Positions 1-8,896 of a stretch of DNA of 64,000 nt are shown here, in pieces. The stretch is from Mesorhizobium xinjiangense (lineage in GTDB: Bacteria > Pseudomonadota > Alphaproteobacteria > Rhizobiales > Rhizobiaceae): the NCBI RefSeq assembly GCF_009749525.1, contig NZ_WOAC01000010.1, positions 1 to 64,000 of the forward strand, given 5' to 3'. Made by a program: the position numbers and the translations under genes. The notes below the pieces were generated by a model. The model had not been told where the DNA came from. It worked only from the letters and a program-made list of their open reading frames with translations, and ran no database searches. The number at the start of each line of letters is the position of its first letter. The stretch's first letter is position 1.

Positions 1-935
1 CCACGGGCGGCTGCCGCCGTGCCTGACATCGCCACGCCAGCGCCACGTGCGGCGAGACCGGCGGCGCCCGCGCCGGCAAGAGCCGCGCCGCCGACGGCAA
101 GGCCAGTGCCGACCGCGGCTCCCGCGCCGAGCTGCGGCCCACCCGAGACGAGACCGTTGGCGATTCCTGGCCCGAAGATGCCAAGGCCAAGCAGCGAGAG
201 CGCGGCGAGCACCACGGCCATGGCCTCGTCAATGGTCGGTGTGACGCCGCCAAAGCCGGCGGTGAACTGCGAGAACAGCGTAGACCCGATGCCGATGATG
301 ACGGCGAGCACCAGAACCTTGATGCCGGAGGAAATGACGTTGCCGAGCACCCGTTCGGCCATAAAGGCGGTCTTGCCGAAGAGGCCGAAGGGAATGAGGA
401 CGAAGCCCGCGAGCGTCGTCAGCTTGAACTCTATGAGCGTGATGAAGAGCTGGATAGAAAGGATGAAAAAGGCCAGCAGCACCAACGCCCAGGCGAACAG
501 CAGGCAGGCGATCTGGATGAAGTTTTCGAAGAAGGCGACCCAGCCCATCAGGTCGGAGATGGATTCGAGCAGTGGCCGGGCGGCATCGAGCCCGGTCTGT
601 GCGACGCGGCCGGGCCGCATCAGATCGGCTGCGGTGAAACCGGTGCCCGACGCCATCAGGCCGAGGCCCGCGAAGCTTTCGAAGACGATGCGGGCAAGAT
701 TGTTCCAGTTGCCGATGATGTAGGCGAAGACGCCGACGAACAGGGTCTTCTTGACCAGGCGGGCGATGATGTCGTCGTCGGCGCCCCATGACCAGAACAG
801 GGCGGCGAGCGTGACGTCGATGACGATCAGCGTCGTGGCGATGAAGGCCACCTCGCCGCCGAGGAGGCCGAAGCCGCTATCGATATAGCTGGTGAAGACC
901 CCGAGGAAGTTGTCGATGACGCCTGTGCCGCCCAT
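1..935 (-). CDS. trbL: TrbL, type IV secretion inner-membrane channel protein (partial)
   Basis: Polytopic VirB6-like component of the Trb mating-pair formation system, which forms part of the inner-membrane channel for DNA transfer. The reading frame is open from the ATG at 935 to the left edge (about 311 codons), so the C-terminus is missing. It has several hydrophobic segments, a conserved central helical region, and a Gly/Ala-rich stretch near the visible end that is typical of TrbL. It follows trbK in a run on the minus strand; trbF, trbG and trbI would be expected further left. The identification rests on membrane topology, composition and its place in the standard trb order. Confidence 0.9.
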   Translation of the reverse strand, partial: MGGTGVIDNFLGVFTSYIDSGFGLLGGEVAFIATTLIVIDVTLAALFWSWGADDDIIARLVKKTLFVGVFAYIIGNWNNLARIVFESFAGLGLMASGTGFTAADLMRPGRVAQTGLDAARPLLESISDLMGWVAFFENFIQIACLLFAWALVLLAFFILSIQLFITLIEFKLTTLAGFVLIPFGLFGKTAFMAERVLGNVISSGIKVLVLAVIIGIGSTLFSQFTAGFGGVTPTIDEAMAVVLAALSLLGLGIFGPGIANGLVSGGPQLGAGAAVGTGLAVGGAALAGAGAAGLAARGAGVAMSGTAAAAR

Positions 936-941
936 GGATCG

Positions 942-1223
942 CTAGTCCTCGTTGTGCTGCGGTGCGGCAGGCGGCGTGCGACCAAGGAAGCGGTCGCGGG
1001 TCTCGGCCCAGACGCGGAGACATTCGGGATCGTTTGCGGCGGCTTCGCCCATTTGCTGACAGCGGCGCTGATCCGCGCGCAGCGGGTCGGCGGAAGGCGC
1101 CAGCGCCGGCGTAGAGGCCGGTCGCCCCGGTTCGTCCTTGCGCGTCATCTCGATCACCGCCGCCGTAATGGCGAAAGCGACGAAGACGATCGCTCCGATC
1201 CGCGCCAGGTTCTTGCCCTCCAT
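942..1223 (-). CDS. trbK: TrbK-like small membrane/lipoprotein (entry-exclusion type)
   Basis: A 93-residue protein with one N-terminal membrane helix (about residues 9-27), a Pro/Ala-rich linker and a short periplasmic domain containing two cysteines. This is the pattern of the TrbK-alt proteins found between trbJ and trbL in alphaproteobacterial elements, where TrbK of IncP plasmids blocks redundant mating. The start at 1223 is preceded by a purine-rich ribosome site (GGAAGAG). An upstream in-frame ATG at 1280 lies inside trbJ and is less likely. It ends 6 bp before trbL. The role is inferred from position and topology, since sequence conservation in this family is low. Confidence 0.75.
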   Translation of the reverse strand: MEGKNLARIGAIVFVAFAITAAVIEMTRKDEPGRPASTPALAPSADPLRADQRRCQQMGEAAANDPECLRVWAETRDRFLGRTPPAAPQHNED

Positions 1224-1251
1224 CTCTTCCCCCTTCCGGCCGTCTGACCCG

Positions 1252-2022
1252 TCAGTTACCGTTGCTGAACATCTGCGCATTGCCAGGCTGGTAACCAGTG
1301 CCCGGCGTCAGGAAGCGTTGGCGCTGGATGCGACCCTGCTCGGCCGCCGCCGCGCGCTCGGCGTCGGTCAGTGCCTGCGCGCGGCCATTGGCGGCGACAA
1401 CCGCCGTGAGGTCGGTAAGCTGCTGCGCCTGCAATGCGAGGAGCTGGTTGCCGGCCTGGGTCGCCTGCAAGGCGCCCGTCGCGCCCTGGCTCTGATCGAC
1501 CAGCGCGGACATCTGCGCGCGATTGGTCTCGATATTGCCGACGACGCCCGCCTGGACGCGCATGGCGTCCTGCAAGCCGCCGACCGTGTTCTGCCACCGT
1601 GCGCGCGCGTCGGTGACGAGTTGTTGTTCCGACATGCTCAGATCGATGTTGCCGTAATTCTGCTGGAACGCCTGGTCGATCTGCTGGACGTCGAAGGCGA
1701 TGTTCTGGGCTTCGCTAAGCAGGGATTGGGTGCGCCCGACCGCCTGCTGGAGCTGCTGCAAGGACGAATGAGGCAGGCTCGCGAGGTTGCGGGCCTGGTT
1801 GATAAGCATCTGCGCTTCGTTCTGCAGCGAGGTGATCTGGTTGTTGATCTGCTCGAGGGCTCGCGCCGCCTGAAGCACGTTCTGTGCATAATTGGTGGGG
1901 TCGTAGACGATCCACGCCGCCGCGGCCGGGGGCGCAAGCACCATCGGCAGCGCAGCGACCGGCGCGGCGATGAGCGCGGCGGCAAAGCGGGCCGCAAGCG
2001 TGCGGGGTTTACGAGTCTTCAT
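1252..2022 (-). CDS. trbJ: TrbJ, periplasmic mating-pair formation protein
   Basis: A 256-residue VirB5-like protein. A signal peptide of about 36 residues ends in an Ala-rich run and is followed by a Trp-Ile-Val-Tyr-Asp start of the mature chain. The rest is almost entirely helical and rich in Gln/Asn/Ala, with repeated LQxAQ-type heptads typical of TrbJ. It probably acts in the periplasm in assembling the mating apparatus. The ATG at 2022 has a GAAGGAG site just upstream and overlaps the 3' end of trbE by 14 bp, which suggests translational coupling. Confidence 0.9.
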   Translation of the reverse strand: MKTRKPRTLAARFAAALIAAPVAALPMVLAPPAAAAWIVYDPTNYAQNVLQAARALEQINNQITSLQNEAQMLINQARNLASLPHSSLQQLQQAVGRTQSLLSEAQNIAFDVQQIDQAFQQNYGNIDLSMSEQQLVTDARARWQNTVGGLQDAMRVQAGVVGNIETNRAQMSALVDQSQGATGALQATQAGNQLLALQAQQLTDLTAVVAANGRAQALTDAERAAAAEQGRIQRQRFLTPGTGYQPGNAQMFSNGN

Positions 2023-4474
2023 GGTCAGTCTCCTTCTCGGCTTGGGGGGTGAGATTGCTGAGCTCTGGAATGAGGTCGGCCGCCCAGTCGACACCGCGTT
2101 CGCGCAGCCAGGCATCGAGGAAGCCGGGGCCGCCGTGTTCCGCGAGGATGCGGGCGATTGCGGTCTGATCGGTCTTGGCGGAAGTGGCGCAGAGCGCGAG
2201 TGCCACTTCGCTCAGGCCCAGTTCGAAGAGCCGGTTGCCGCGCCGCGACTGGCAGTAATAGTCACGCTTGGGCGTCGCCCGCGCGAGGATCTCGATCTGG
2301 CGGTCGTTGAGGCCGAAGCGCCGGTAGATGGCAGTGATCTGCGGTTCGATCGCCCGCTCGTTGGGCAGGAGCAATCGCGTCTGACAACTCTCGATGATGG
2401 CCGGCGCGACGGCTGATCCGTCGATGTCGCTGAGACTTTGCGTAGCGAAGACGACGGACGCGTTCTTCTTTCTGAGCGTTTTCAGCCATTCGCGGAGCTG
2501 GCCGGCAAAACCCTCGTCGTCGAGCGCCAGCCAGCCCTCGTCGATGATGATGAGCGTTGGCGAGCCATCGAGCCGGTCCTCGATGCGGTGGAAGAGATAG
2601 GCGAGGACCGCCGGCGCCGCGCCGGTGCCGATCAGGCCCTCGGTCTCGAAGGCCTGCACAGAAGCCCCGCCGAGATGCTCGGCCTCCGCGTCGAGCAGAC
2701 GGCCATAGGCGCCGCCGACGCAATAGGGCTTGAGCGCCTGCTTGAGGTCGTTGGACTGAAGCAGCACGGCAAGGCCGGTGATCGTGCGTTCCTCGACGGG
2801 CGCCGAGGCGAGTGAGGTTAAGGCCGTCCAGAGATGCTCCTTCACCTCCGGCGTGATCTCGACGCCCTCACGCATGAGAATCGCCACGACCCAGTCGGCG
2901 GCCCATGCGCGCTCGGCCGTTTCCTCGAGACGGGAAAGCGGCTGCAGCGAGACGCTGTGCTCGTCGCCTTCGGTGAGACCGCCGCCGAGATCGTGCCAGT
3001 CGCCGCCCATGGCAAGTGCCGCGGCACGGATCGAGCCGCCGAAATCGAAGGCGAAGACCTGGGCGCTCGCATAGCGGCGGAGTTGCAGCGCCATCAGCGC
3101 CAGAAGCACGGACTTGCCCGCGCCGGTCGGACCGACGACGAGCGTGTGCCCGACATCGCCGACATGAAGGGAAAACCGGAACGGGGTAGAGCCTTCGGTC
3201 TTGCCGAACAGCAGTGGGGGCGCTGCAAAGTGCTCGTCCCGTTCCGGCCCCGCCCACACGGCGCTGAGGGGGATCATGTGGGCGAGATTGAGCGTGGAGA
3301 TCGGCGGCTGGCGGACATTAGCGTAGACATGTCCGGGCAGCGAGCCGAGCCACGCATCGACGGCATTGATCGTTTCGGGCATCGCGGTGAAGTCGCGGCC
3401 TTGGATCACCTTTTCGACCAGGCGCAGTTTCTCGTCGGCGACGCGCGGGTCGGTATCCCACACCGTCACCGTCGCAGTGACATAGGCGACACCGGCATAG
3501 TCCGCGCCGAGCTCCTGCAGGGCGAGGTCTGCATCAGCCGCTTTGTTCGACGCATCGGTGTCGACCAGCACCGAAGCCTCGTTGGTCATGACCTCCTTGA
3601 GGATCGCGGCGATCGACTTGCGCTTGGCGAACCACTGGCGCCGGATGCGGGTCAGTAGCTTGGTCGCATCGGTCTTGTCCATCAGGATGGCGCGGGTCGA
3701 CCAGCGATAGGGAAAGGCGAGCCGGTTGAGTTCATCGAGCAGACCAGGCGTGGTCGCCGTCGGGAATCCGGTGATCGTCAGCACGCGCAAATGCTCGTCG
3801 CCGAGTCGTGGCTCGAGCCCGCCGGCAAGCGGTTGGTCGGCAAGCAGCGCGTCCAGATAGATCGGCGTCTCGGGCACGCGGACGCGGTGGCGCTTCGTGG
3901 AAACGCAGCCATGCAGATAGGTCAGTGTCTCGGTGTCGTCGAGCCAGCGGCATTCGGGCATGAAGGCGTCGATCAGGCGCAACACGCGATCGGTGCGGTC
4001 GGCGAAGCCGGTCAGGACCTCGTGCGCATCGACGCCCTTGGTCTCGCGGCCTTCATAGAGCCAGCTCTCCGCGCGCGCGGCGTCCTCGGCCGGCGGCAAA
4101 TAGGTGAAGGTCAGGAAATAGCTCGACTCGAAGTGCGCTCCGGCCTCCTCGAAACTTGCCTTGCGCTCGGCATCCACCAGCGCGGATGCCGCGTCGGGAA
4201 AGCGGCTGTCGGGATAGCTGTTCGAGGGATGGCGCTGCGCCTCCACGAAGATGGCCCAGCCCGAGCCGAGACGGCGAAACGCATTGTTCAGCCGGCCGGC
4301 GACGGCGATAAGCTCGGCCGGAACCGCGGAATCCAGGTCCGGTCCCCGGAACCGTGCCGTGCGCTGGAAGCTCCCGTCCTTGTTGAGGACGACGCCTTTG
4401 CCCACGAGGGCCACCCAGGGCAGGTAGTCGGCGAGCTGGGCGTTGCGGTTGCGGTATTCGGCGAGGTTCATCAT
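2009..4474 (-). CDS. trbE: TrbE, VirB4-like conjugation ATPase
   Basis: An 821-residue ATPase that powers assembly or substrate transport of the Trb type IV secretion system at the inner membrane. Walker A (GPTGAGKS) lies near residue 450 and Walker B (LIIIDEGW) near residue 645, followed by a conserved FATQSLSDI-type segment. The N-terminal half matches the CagE/TrbE/VirB4 domain in layout. The length is usual for TrbE. Two consecutive ATG codons occur at 4474 and 4471, with GAGAGGAA upstream. The gene sits between trbD and trbJ in the canonical order. Confidence 0.95.
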   Translation of the reverse strand: MMNLAEYRNRNAQLADYLPWVALVGKGVVLNKDGSFQRTARFRGPDLDSAVPAELIAVAGRLNNAFRRLGSGWAIFVEAQRHPSNSYPDSRFPDAASALVDAERKASFEEAGAHFESSYFLTFTYLPPAEDAARAESWLYEGRETKGVDAHEVLTGFADRTDRVLRLIDAFMPECRWLDDTETLTYLHGCVSTKRHRVRVPETPIYLDALLADQPLAGGLEPRLGDEHLRVLTITGFPTATTPGLLDELNRLAFPYRWSTRAILMDKTDATKLLTRIRRQWFAKRKSIAAILKEVMTNEASVLVDTDASNKAADADLALQELGADYAGVAYVTATVTVWDTDPRVADEKLRLVEKVIQGRDFTAMPETINAVDAWLGSLPGHVYANVRQPPISTLNLAHMIPLSAVWAGPERDEHFAAPPLLFGKTEGSTPFRFSLHVGDVGHTLVVGPTGAGKSVLLALMALQLRRYASAQVFAFDFGGSIRAAALAMGGDWHDLGGGLTEGDEHSVSLQPLSRLEETAERAWAADWVVAILMREGVEITPEVKEHLWTALTSLASAPVEERTITGLAVLLQSNDLKQALKPYCVGGAYGRLLDAEAEHLGGASVQAFETEGLIGTGAAPAVLAYLFHRIEDRLDGSPTLIIIDEGWLALDDEGFAGQLREWLKTLRKKNASVVFATQSLSDIDGSAVAPAIIESCQTRLLLPNERAIEPQITAIYRRFGLNDRQIEILARATPKRDYYCQSRRGNRLFELGLSEVALALCATSAKTDQTAIARILAEHGGPGFLDAWLRERGVDWAADLIPELSNLTPQAEKETDHEDS

Positions 4475-4490
4475 GGGCGGTTCCTCTCGC

Positions 4491-4772
4491 TCAGGCCGTC
4501 AGATGCGCGGGAATGCGCAGGTGGCGGCGGCCGACCTCGACGAAGAGCGGATCGCGCTTGGCGGCCCAGACCGCCGCGAGATGCCCGATGGCCCAGATCG
4601 CCATGCCAGCGAGCCAGAGCCGCAAACCAAGGCCGATTGCGCCGGCGAGCGTGCCGTTCATGATGGCGATGGCGCGCGGCGCGCCGCCCAGCAGGATCGG
4701 TTCGGTCAGCGCCCGGTGGACCGGCACCGAGAAGCCGAGCAGGTCCCCGCCGCGTTCGTCGGCACCCGCCAT
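4491..4772 (-). CDS. trbD: TrbD, VirB3-like inner-membrane protein
   Basis: A 93-residue protein with two adjacent hydrophobic segments in its middle (about residues 38-70) and the N-terminal pattern VPVHRALTEPILLGG that marks TrbD/VirB3. It is an inner-membrane T4SS component that works with the TrbE ATPase. The ATG at 4772 overlaps the trbC stop in an ATGA arrangement, so translation is probably coupled. It ends 16 bp before trbE. Confidence 0.92.
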   Translation of the reverse strand: MAGADERGGDLLGFSVPVHRALTEPILLGGAPRAIAIMNGTLAGAIGLGLRLWLAGMAIWAIGHLAAVWAAKRDPLFVEVGRRHLRIPAHLTA

Positions 4773-5104
4773 CAGACGAGCGCCCCGCCGCCGAAGGAGA
4801 AGAAAGACAGGAAGAACGAACTTGCCGCGAACGCGATCGAAAGACCGAAGACGATCTGAATCAACCGACGGAAGCCGCCCGAGGTGTCGCCGAAGGCGAG
4901 CGTCAGGCCGGTGATGATAATGATGATGACGGCGAGGATCTTGGCGACCGGCCCCTCGATCGATTCCAGAATGGACTGGAGCGGTGCCTCCCATGGCATG
5001 GAGGAACCGGACGCATGAGCGGCGGGCGCCGTCATCAATGTAATGACCGCGACCGAAGCCGCCGCAGCCAGGCGGTGGCGGGCGTTACGCAGGGTCTGGT
5101 TCAT
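4772..5104 (-). CDS. trbC: TrbC, conjugative pilin precursor
   Basis: A 110-residue VirB2/TrbC-type pilin precursor. It has a long signal peptide cut near AHA-SGSS (about residue 32), then two hydrophobic helices separated by a short loop containing GDTSGGFRR. In IncP plasmids TrbC is matured and cyclised by the TraF peptidase, and a TraF-like gene is present here at 16508-17053. The start at 5104 overlaps the trbB 3' end by 20 bp. Confidence 0.92.
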   Translation of the reverse strand: MNQTLRNARHRLAAAASVAVITLMTAPAAHASGSSMPWEAPLQSILESIEGPVAKILAVIIIIITGLTLAFGDTSGGFRRLIQIVFGLSIAFAASSFFLSFFSFGGGALV

Positions 5105-6107
5105 GTGGGTTTTCCTTTGCGACTGGTGTGAGAAGAGGTGCGTCGGGCGCGACGACGGCAGTGACGCGGTAATCGCCATCCGGCCCGAGGCCTTCCACGT
5201 GAGCGAGTTCGGAAAGACGGCGGGCGCCGCCACGTCCCGACAGGACCGCCACGAGATCAATGGTCTCGGCGATCAGCGCGCGCGGAACGGTGACGACGGC
5301 TTCCTGGATGAGCTGTTCGAGACGGCGCAGCGCACCGATCGCCGTGCCGGCATGGATGGTGCCGACGCCGCCCGGATGACCCGTTCCCCAGGCTTTGAGG
5401 AGATCGAGGGCCTCGCTCCCGCGCACCTCGCCGATGGGAATGCGATCGGGACGCAGGCGCAGCGAGGAGCGGACGAGATCAGATAGCGTCGCGACGCCAT
5501 CCTTGGTCCGCATGGCGACGAGGTTCGGTGCGGTGCATTGCAGTTCGCGGGTGTCTTCGATCAGCACCACGCGGTCGGAGGTCTTGGAAACCTCGGCGAG
5601 CAGCGCATTCGTCAGCGTGGTTTTGCCGGTCGAGGTGCCTCCGGCCACGAGGATATTGCGCCGTTCCGCAACCGCGATCCGCAGCGCCTCGGCTTGACTG
5701 GCGAGCATGATTCCCGTTGCCACATAATCGCCGAGCGTGAAGACGGCGACGGCGGGCTTGCGGATCGCGAAGGTTGGCGCCGCCACGACGGGCGGGAGGA
5801 GCCCCTCGAACCGCTCCCCTGTTTCCGGCAGTTCAGCCGAGACGCGCGGGCTTCCAGTATGGACCTCCGCGCCGACATGGTGCGCGACGAGGCGTATGAT
5901 GCGCTCTCCATCGGCCGCGGAGAGGTTCTGATCCGTTGCGGTAAGCCCTTCTGAGAGCCGGTCGACCCAGAGCCGCCCATCGGGGTTGAGCATCACCTCG
6001 ACGATCGCGGGATCTTCTAGAAATCCGGCGATCGCGGACCCGAGCGCCGTGCGCAACATGCGCGCGCCGCGAAGGATCGCCTCGGATTTCTGATGAAGGT
6101 TTGCCAC
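5085..6107 (-). CDS. trbB: TrbB, VirB11-like secretion ATPase
   Basis: A hexameric traffic ATPase of the T4SS, first gene of the trb run. Walker A ([10 protein letters not shown]) lies near residue 157, followed by the Asp box (LIEDTREL), the Walker B region and the conserved GEVRG and GGVGTIHAG motifs. A GTG at 6107 gives a 340-residue protein beginning [10 protein letters not shown], which fits the family. An ATG at 6182 would add 25 non-conserved residues. In related ICEs trbB follows copG directly, whereas here about 4.8 kb of cargo separates them, so trbB may need its own promoter in 6108-6300. Confidence 0.93.
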   Translation of the reverse strand: MANLHQKSEAILRGARMLRTALGSAIAGFLEDPAIVEVMLNPDGRLWVDRLSEGLTATDQNLSAADGERIIRLVAHHVGAEVHTGSPRVSAELPETGERFEGLLPPVVAAPTFAIRKPAVAVFTLGDYVATGIMLASQAEALRIAVAERRNILVAGGTSTGKTTLTNALLAEVSKTSDRVVLIEDTRELQCTAPNLVAMRTKDGVATLSDLVRSSLRLRPDRIPIGEVRGSEALDLLKAWGTGHPGGVGTIHAGTAIGALRRLEQLIQEAVVTVPRALIAETIDLVAVLSGRGGARRLSELAHVEGLGPDGDYRVTAVVAPDAPLLTPVAKENPHEPDPA

Positions 6108-6512
6108 GTCGTCCCCGTTCTCTTGCGGGCGCGCCCAATGCGCGACCCTGGGTCGGGGATAAGTAGAAGAGGCAGAATTCAAGGCATGACAACAACCAAA
6201 ATGTGGTCGTCGTACCGTGGCGTATAAATACAGGGAAACGGCGGAGGGCTGAAATACTTCTTGGCGAAGTGCTCGTTAAGACAAGTCGGGCCGCACCGGC
6301 TCTAGCCGCACGAAATGTCGTCGATCGTCCTCGTTTCCTGATTGTACGAGATATTCATCCGCGTCCAATCCAGGTCGGAGGCTCTCGCACAGGTCGAACA
6401 GGTTAGCCGCCATCTCGCATTCGCTGGCTTTTGGGAAGCGCGTCGACGCTCTGTGCGGTCGGTTTTGGGTCTGGCGACCTGCTGACCGCTTAGCGCGGCG
6501 CGGCCGCTGGCG
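6108..6512. other. Mostly non-coding stretch upstream of trbB
   Basis: About 400 bp between trbB and the Rrf2 gene. It should contain the trbB promoter, because the usual upstream neighbour copG lies 4.8 kb away. Apart from one doubtful small ORF on the minus strand (6276-6413) no gene can be supported. The tract around 6195-6240 is locally AT-richer and contains TATAAATA, which could be a promoter element. Confidence 0.4.
6276..6413 (-). CDS. Possible 45-residue hypothetical protein
   Basis: A short open frame from an ATG at 6413 to TAA at 6276. It encodes an acidic, soluble peptide starting MAANLFDLCESL and ending RLEPVRPDLS. The composition is protein-like and unlike the Arg/Ser-rich shadow frames around it. 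There is no clear ribosome site and I do not recognise a family. It lies 99 bp downstream of the Rrf2 gene on the same strand and could be a remnant left where the cargo joined the trb operon. Confidence 0.3.
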   Translation of the reverse strand: MAANLFDLCESLRPGLDADEYLVQSGNEDDRRHFVRLEPVRPDLS

Positions 6513-6950
6513 TCATCTGTGGGCATGCACGCTGGCGGACACCGGATGGCGCGGCGCAATCTGGTCGAGCGTGATCTCGCCAAAGCGCGTGGTAAACAGG
6601 GTCGCGGCCTCTGCCATGGTATCCACCATCACGGCGTTGACGTTCTTTTCCACCAGGCACTCGGCGTGCTCGCTGCGATTACCGATGGCGAAAAGATTGG
6701 GGCGGCCGAGCGCTTCATAGACGTCTAGAAGCGTGATCTCGTATAACGGACGCGCCAGTTGCCACCCCCCACCATGTCCCTTCTCAGAACGAACCAGGCC
6801 CGCCTCGCGCAGCCCCGCCATTGTCCGCCTGAACACGGCCGGATTGGTTCCCATGCTCCGGGCCAGCACATCTGACGTAAGCAGTTCGTTCGCCTGCTCC
6901 ATATGAAGCAGGACGTGGAGGACGTCGGAAAGACGGGTATCTCGGTTCAT
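6513..6950 (-). CDS. Rrf2-family transcriptional regulator
   Basis: A 145-residue Rrf2 regulator. The winged helix-turn-helix (about residues 5-75) has the family signature of a recognition helix (NPAVFRRTMAGLREAGLV) followed by the GHGGGWQLARP wing. Only one cysteine (in HAECLVEKN) lies in the C-terminal half, so the three-Cys iron-sulfur site of IscR/NsrR is absent. A thiol-based or ligand switch is more likely. The ATG at 6950 has GAGG seven bases upstream. It is divergent from the FAD oxidoreductase gene, and two similar operator-like repeats lie in the shared promoter (7017-7072), so it probably represses itself and that operon. Confidence 0.88.
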   Translation of the reverse strand: MNRDTRLSDVLHVLLHMEQANELLTSDVLARSMGTNPAVFRRTMAGLREAGLVRSEKGHGGGWQLARPLYEITLLDVYEALGRPNLFAIGNRSEHAECLVEKNVNAVMVDTMAEAATLFTTRFGEITLDQIAPRHPVSASVHAHR

Positions 6951-7016
6951 CGTATAGCCTCTTTTGTGCATCGGCGTCGGATATCGCTACGGTGCCGCCG
7001 ACCGCGCGGAATATTC

Positions 7017-7072
7017 GTATCTCCTATTGATACATGATGCCGATGCGATTATGTATCTCTAACTGTTACATG
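7017..7072. promoter_or_regulatory. Two operator-like repeats between Rrf2 and oxidoreductase genes
   Basis: Two 20-bp elements starting at 7017 and 7053 align at 16 of 20 positions and share the pattern GTATCTC-N5-G-N-TACATG. Each has dyad symmetry: GTATC/GATAC in the first and TGTA/TACA in the second. They are 36 bp apart, in the 179-bp gap between two divergent genes. A third GATACAT half-site overlaps the Shine-Dalgarno region of the oxidoreductase gene (about 7123-7129). They are the best candidates for Rrf2 binding sites. Confidence 0.6.
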
Positions 7073-7129
7073 TGTTGGCGCTCCTGGTCCAGTCGGAACG
7101 GACCGCCGACTGCACTCAAGGAGATACAT

Positions 7130-8026
7130 ATGACTTTCGACACGATCATTGTCGGGGGGAGCTTTGCGGGGTTATCGGCCGCCCTTTATCTCGCCCGGGC
7201 GCGCCGCTCGGTCCTGGTGCTCGACACAGGCGCGCCGCGCAATCGTTTTGCTGCCGCCTCCCACGGCTTTTTTGCCCAGGACGGGAGCGATCCCAAGGCC
7301 ATGCTCGAAATCATGCGCGCACAAGTGGCGGCCTATCCGACCGTGCAGTTCCGCGATCTGAAAGCCCTGAACGCTACTCGCAAGGAAGACCGTTTTCGGG
7401 TGACGCTGGAGAATGGCGGAGCGGTGACCGGGGCCAAGCTGCTCTTGGCCTTCGGAGTCAGCGACATTCTGCCCGACCTTCCCGGCCTCGCCGAACGCTG
7501 GGGGCGAACCGTTATCCATTGCCCCTATTGTCACGGCTACGAGTTCAACGACGAGCGGTTCGGCGTCCTCAATCTCTCGCCAATGTCGGCGCATCAGGCC
7601 ACCTTGATCCCCGAATGGGGGCCGACGACCTTCTTTCTCAATGGCGGCACGATTGAGCCAGACGTTGCGGCGAAACTCGACGAGCGGGGCGTCACAATCG
7701 AGCCCGAGCCCGTGGATTGCCTTGTCGGTGAGGGGACGAGCCTGTCGGCGATCCGTCTCCGCAATGGCGTCGAGCAACCGATCGACGCGCTATTCGTCGG
7801 TCCGCGCAATCGCTTCAACAGCGATATTGCCGAAAGGCTCGGATGCGCGGTCGAGGAAGGTCCCCTCGGATCGGTGGTGACGGTCGACGAAATGAAGGCG
7901 ACCAATGTCGCCGGGGTCTATGCCGCGGGGGATATCACGCGGATGGGGCACACTATCACCTTTGCCTGCGCGGACGGCGTCATGGCCGCGCTGGCAATTC
8001 ATCGTTCGCTGGTGTTCGGAGGCTAA
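7130..8026 (+). CDS. NAD(P)/FAD-dependent oxidoreductase, thioredoxin-reductase fold
   Basis: A 298-residue flavoprotein of the thioredoxin reductase-like group. The N-terminal FAD site IIVGGSFAGLSAALYLA covers about residues 6-22. A CPYC redox pair lies at about residues 131-134 in the context HCPYCHGYE, and a C-terminal AGD motif (YAAGDITRMG) binds FAD. The second nucleotide-binding region is atypical (NLSPMSAHQA in place of GGGxSA), so its electron donor is uncertain. The ATG at 7130 has an AAGGAG site. It starts a two-gene operon with the methyltransferase and is probably controlled by the divergent Rrf2 protein. A role in thiol or electrophile stress is an inference. Confidence 0.85.
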   Translation: MTFDTIIVGGSFAGLSAALYLARARRSVLVLDTGAPRNRFAAASHGFFAQDGSDPKAMLEIMRAQVAAYPTVQFRDLKALNATRKEDRFRVTLENGGAVTGAKLLLAFGVSDILPDLPGLAERWGRTVIHCPYCHGYEFNDERFGVLNLSPMSAHQATLIPEWGPTTFFLNGGTIEPDVAAKLDERGVTIEPEPVDCLVGEGTSLSAIRLRNGVEQPIDALFVGPRNRFNSDIAERLGCAVEEGPLGSVVTVDEMKATNVAGVYAAGDITRMGHTITFACADGVMAALAIHRSLVFGG

Positions 8027-8031
8027 CCGTC

Positions 8032-8712
8032 ATGGATCACAAACACGCACCCTTCACCAACCCGGCCGCCATCGCCTCCTACGCGGCCAATGCCCCTCGC
8101 AAGGTGCCCGGGCTGGCCGATCTTCATCGCATGGTAATGTTGCTTCTTGCCGAACAGGCCCTGGGAGACGCGCATATACTCGTTGTCGGTGCGGGAGGCG
8201 GCATGGAAACCAAGGCCATGGCCGAGGCGCAGCCGGCTTGGCGCTTCACCGGCGTTGATCCTTCACCCGCAATGCTGGACCTTGCGCGCCAAACGCTCAA
8301 CCCTTTTGCAGATCGTGTCGATCTGATCCAAGGCAGCATCGATCAGGCGCCCGCAGGTCCGTTCGATGGCGCGACATGCCTTCTCACGCTACATCACCTC
8401 GACCGGGAGGTGCGACTGCGGACGTTGGAGGACATTCGCCGCCGTCTTAGGCCGGGCACCAGTCTTGTGGTCGCGGAGCACTCGGCACCCGGTCCCGACC
8501 CCGAGCGCTGGATGACGCGTTCGATCGCCTTCGGCGATCGTGAGGAGCTTGATTGGGCGAAGGCGGCAGCCACCGGCAGGATGATGATGGAGCGCCTGTC
8601 ATTGCTTACGCCGGCCCAGGAAGAAGACCTGCTGCGCGAGGCCGGGTTCACTGACGTAGAGCTGTATTACGCCGCCTTCTCCTTCCGCGGCTGGGTCGGA
8701 ACAGCCGGCTAG
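8032..8712 (+). CDS. Class I SAM-dependent methyltransferase
   Basis: A 226-residue Rossmann-fold methyltransferase. Motif I is VVGAGGGMET (about residues 45-55), the acidic ribose-binding loop is GVDPSPAML, and a third motif reads LLTLHHLD. The start at 8032 lies 5 bp after the oxidoreductase stop, so the two are co-transcribed. The substrate cannot be read from the sequence. Rrf2 regulator, oxidoreductase and methyltransferase together form one regulated cassette. Confidence 0.85.
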   Translation: MDHKHAPFTNPAAIASYAANAPRKVPGLADLHRMVMLLLAEQALGDAHILVVGAGGGMETKAMAEAQPAWRFTGVDPSPAMLDLARQTLNPFADRVDLIQGSIDQAPAGPFDGATCLLTLHHLDREVRLRTLEDIRRRLRPGTSLVVAEHSAPGPDPERWMTRSIAFGDREELDWAKAAATGRMMMERLSLLTPAQEEDLLREAGFTDVELYYAAFSFRGWVGTAG

Positions 8713-8896
8713 CTTCAATGAAACGCCTGGTCTGTCGAATATATCGGCTACAGCATGGAATCGGCGGTTCACTATGCCGCTTGGCGGCGTGCGGTGATCG
8801 GCGGCAATATCGTATGTTGAGGACAATCGGTGGTTTATGGCGAACCGTGCGAGATGAAACTGAGCGCTATTGCACTATGACCGACTGGGTGGAACC

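Noticed and set aside
6513-6950. Calling the Rrf2 protein IscR or NsrR
   Set aside because: The three cysteines for an iron-sulfur cluster are absent, so the specific names are not supported.
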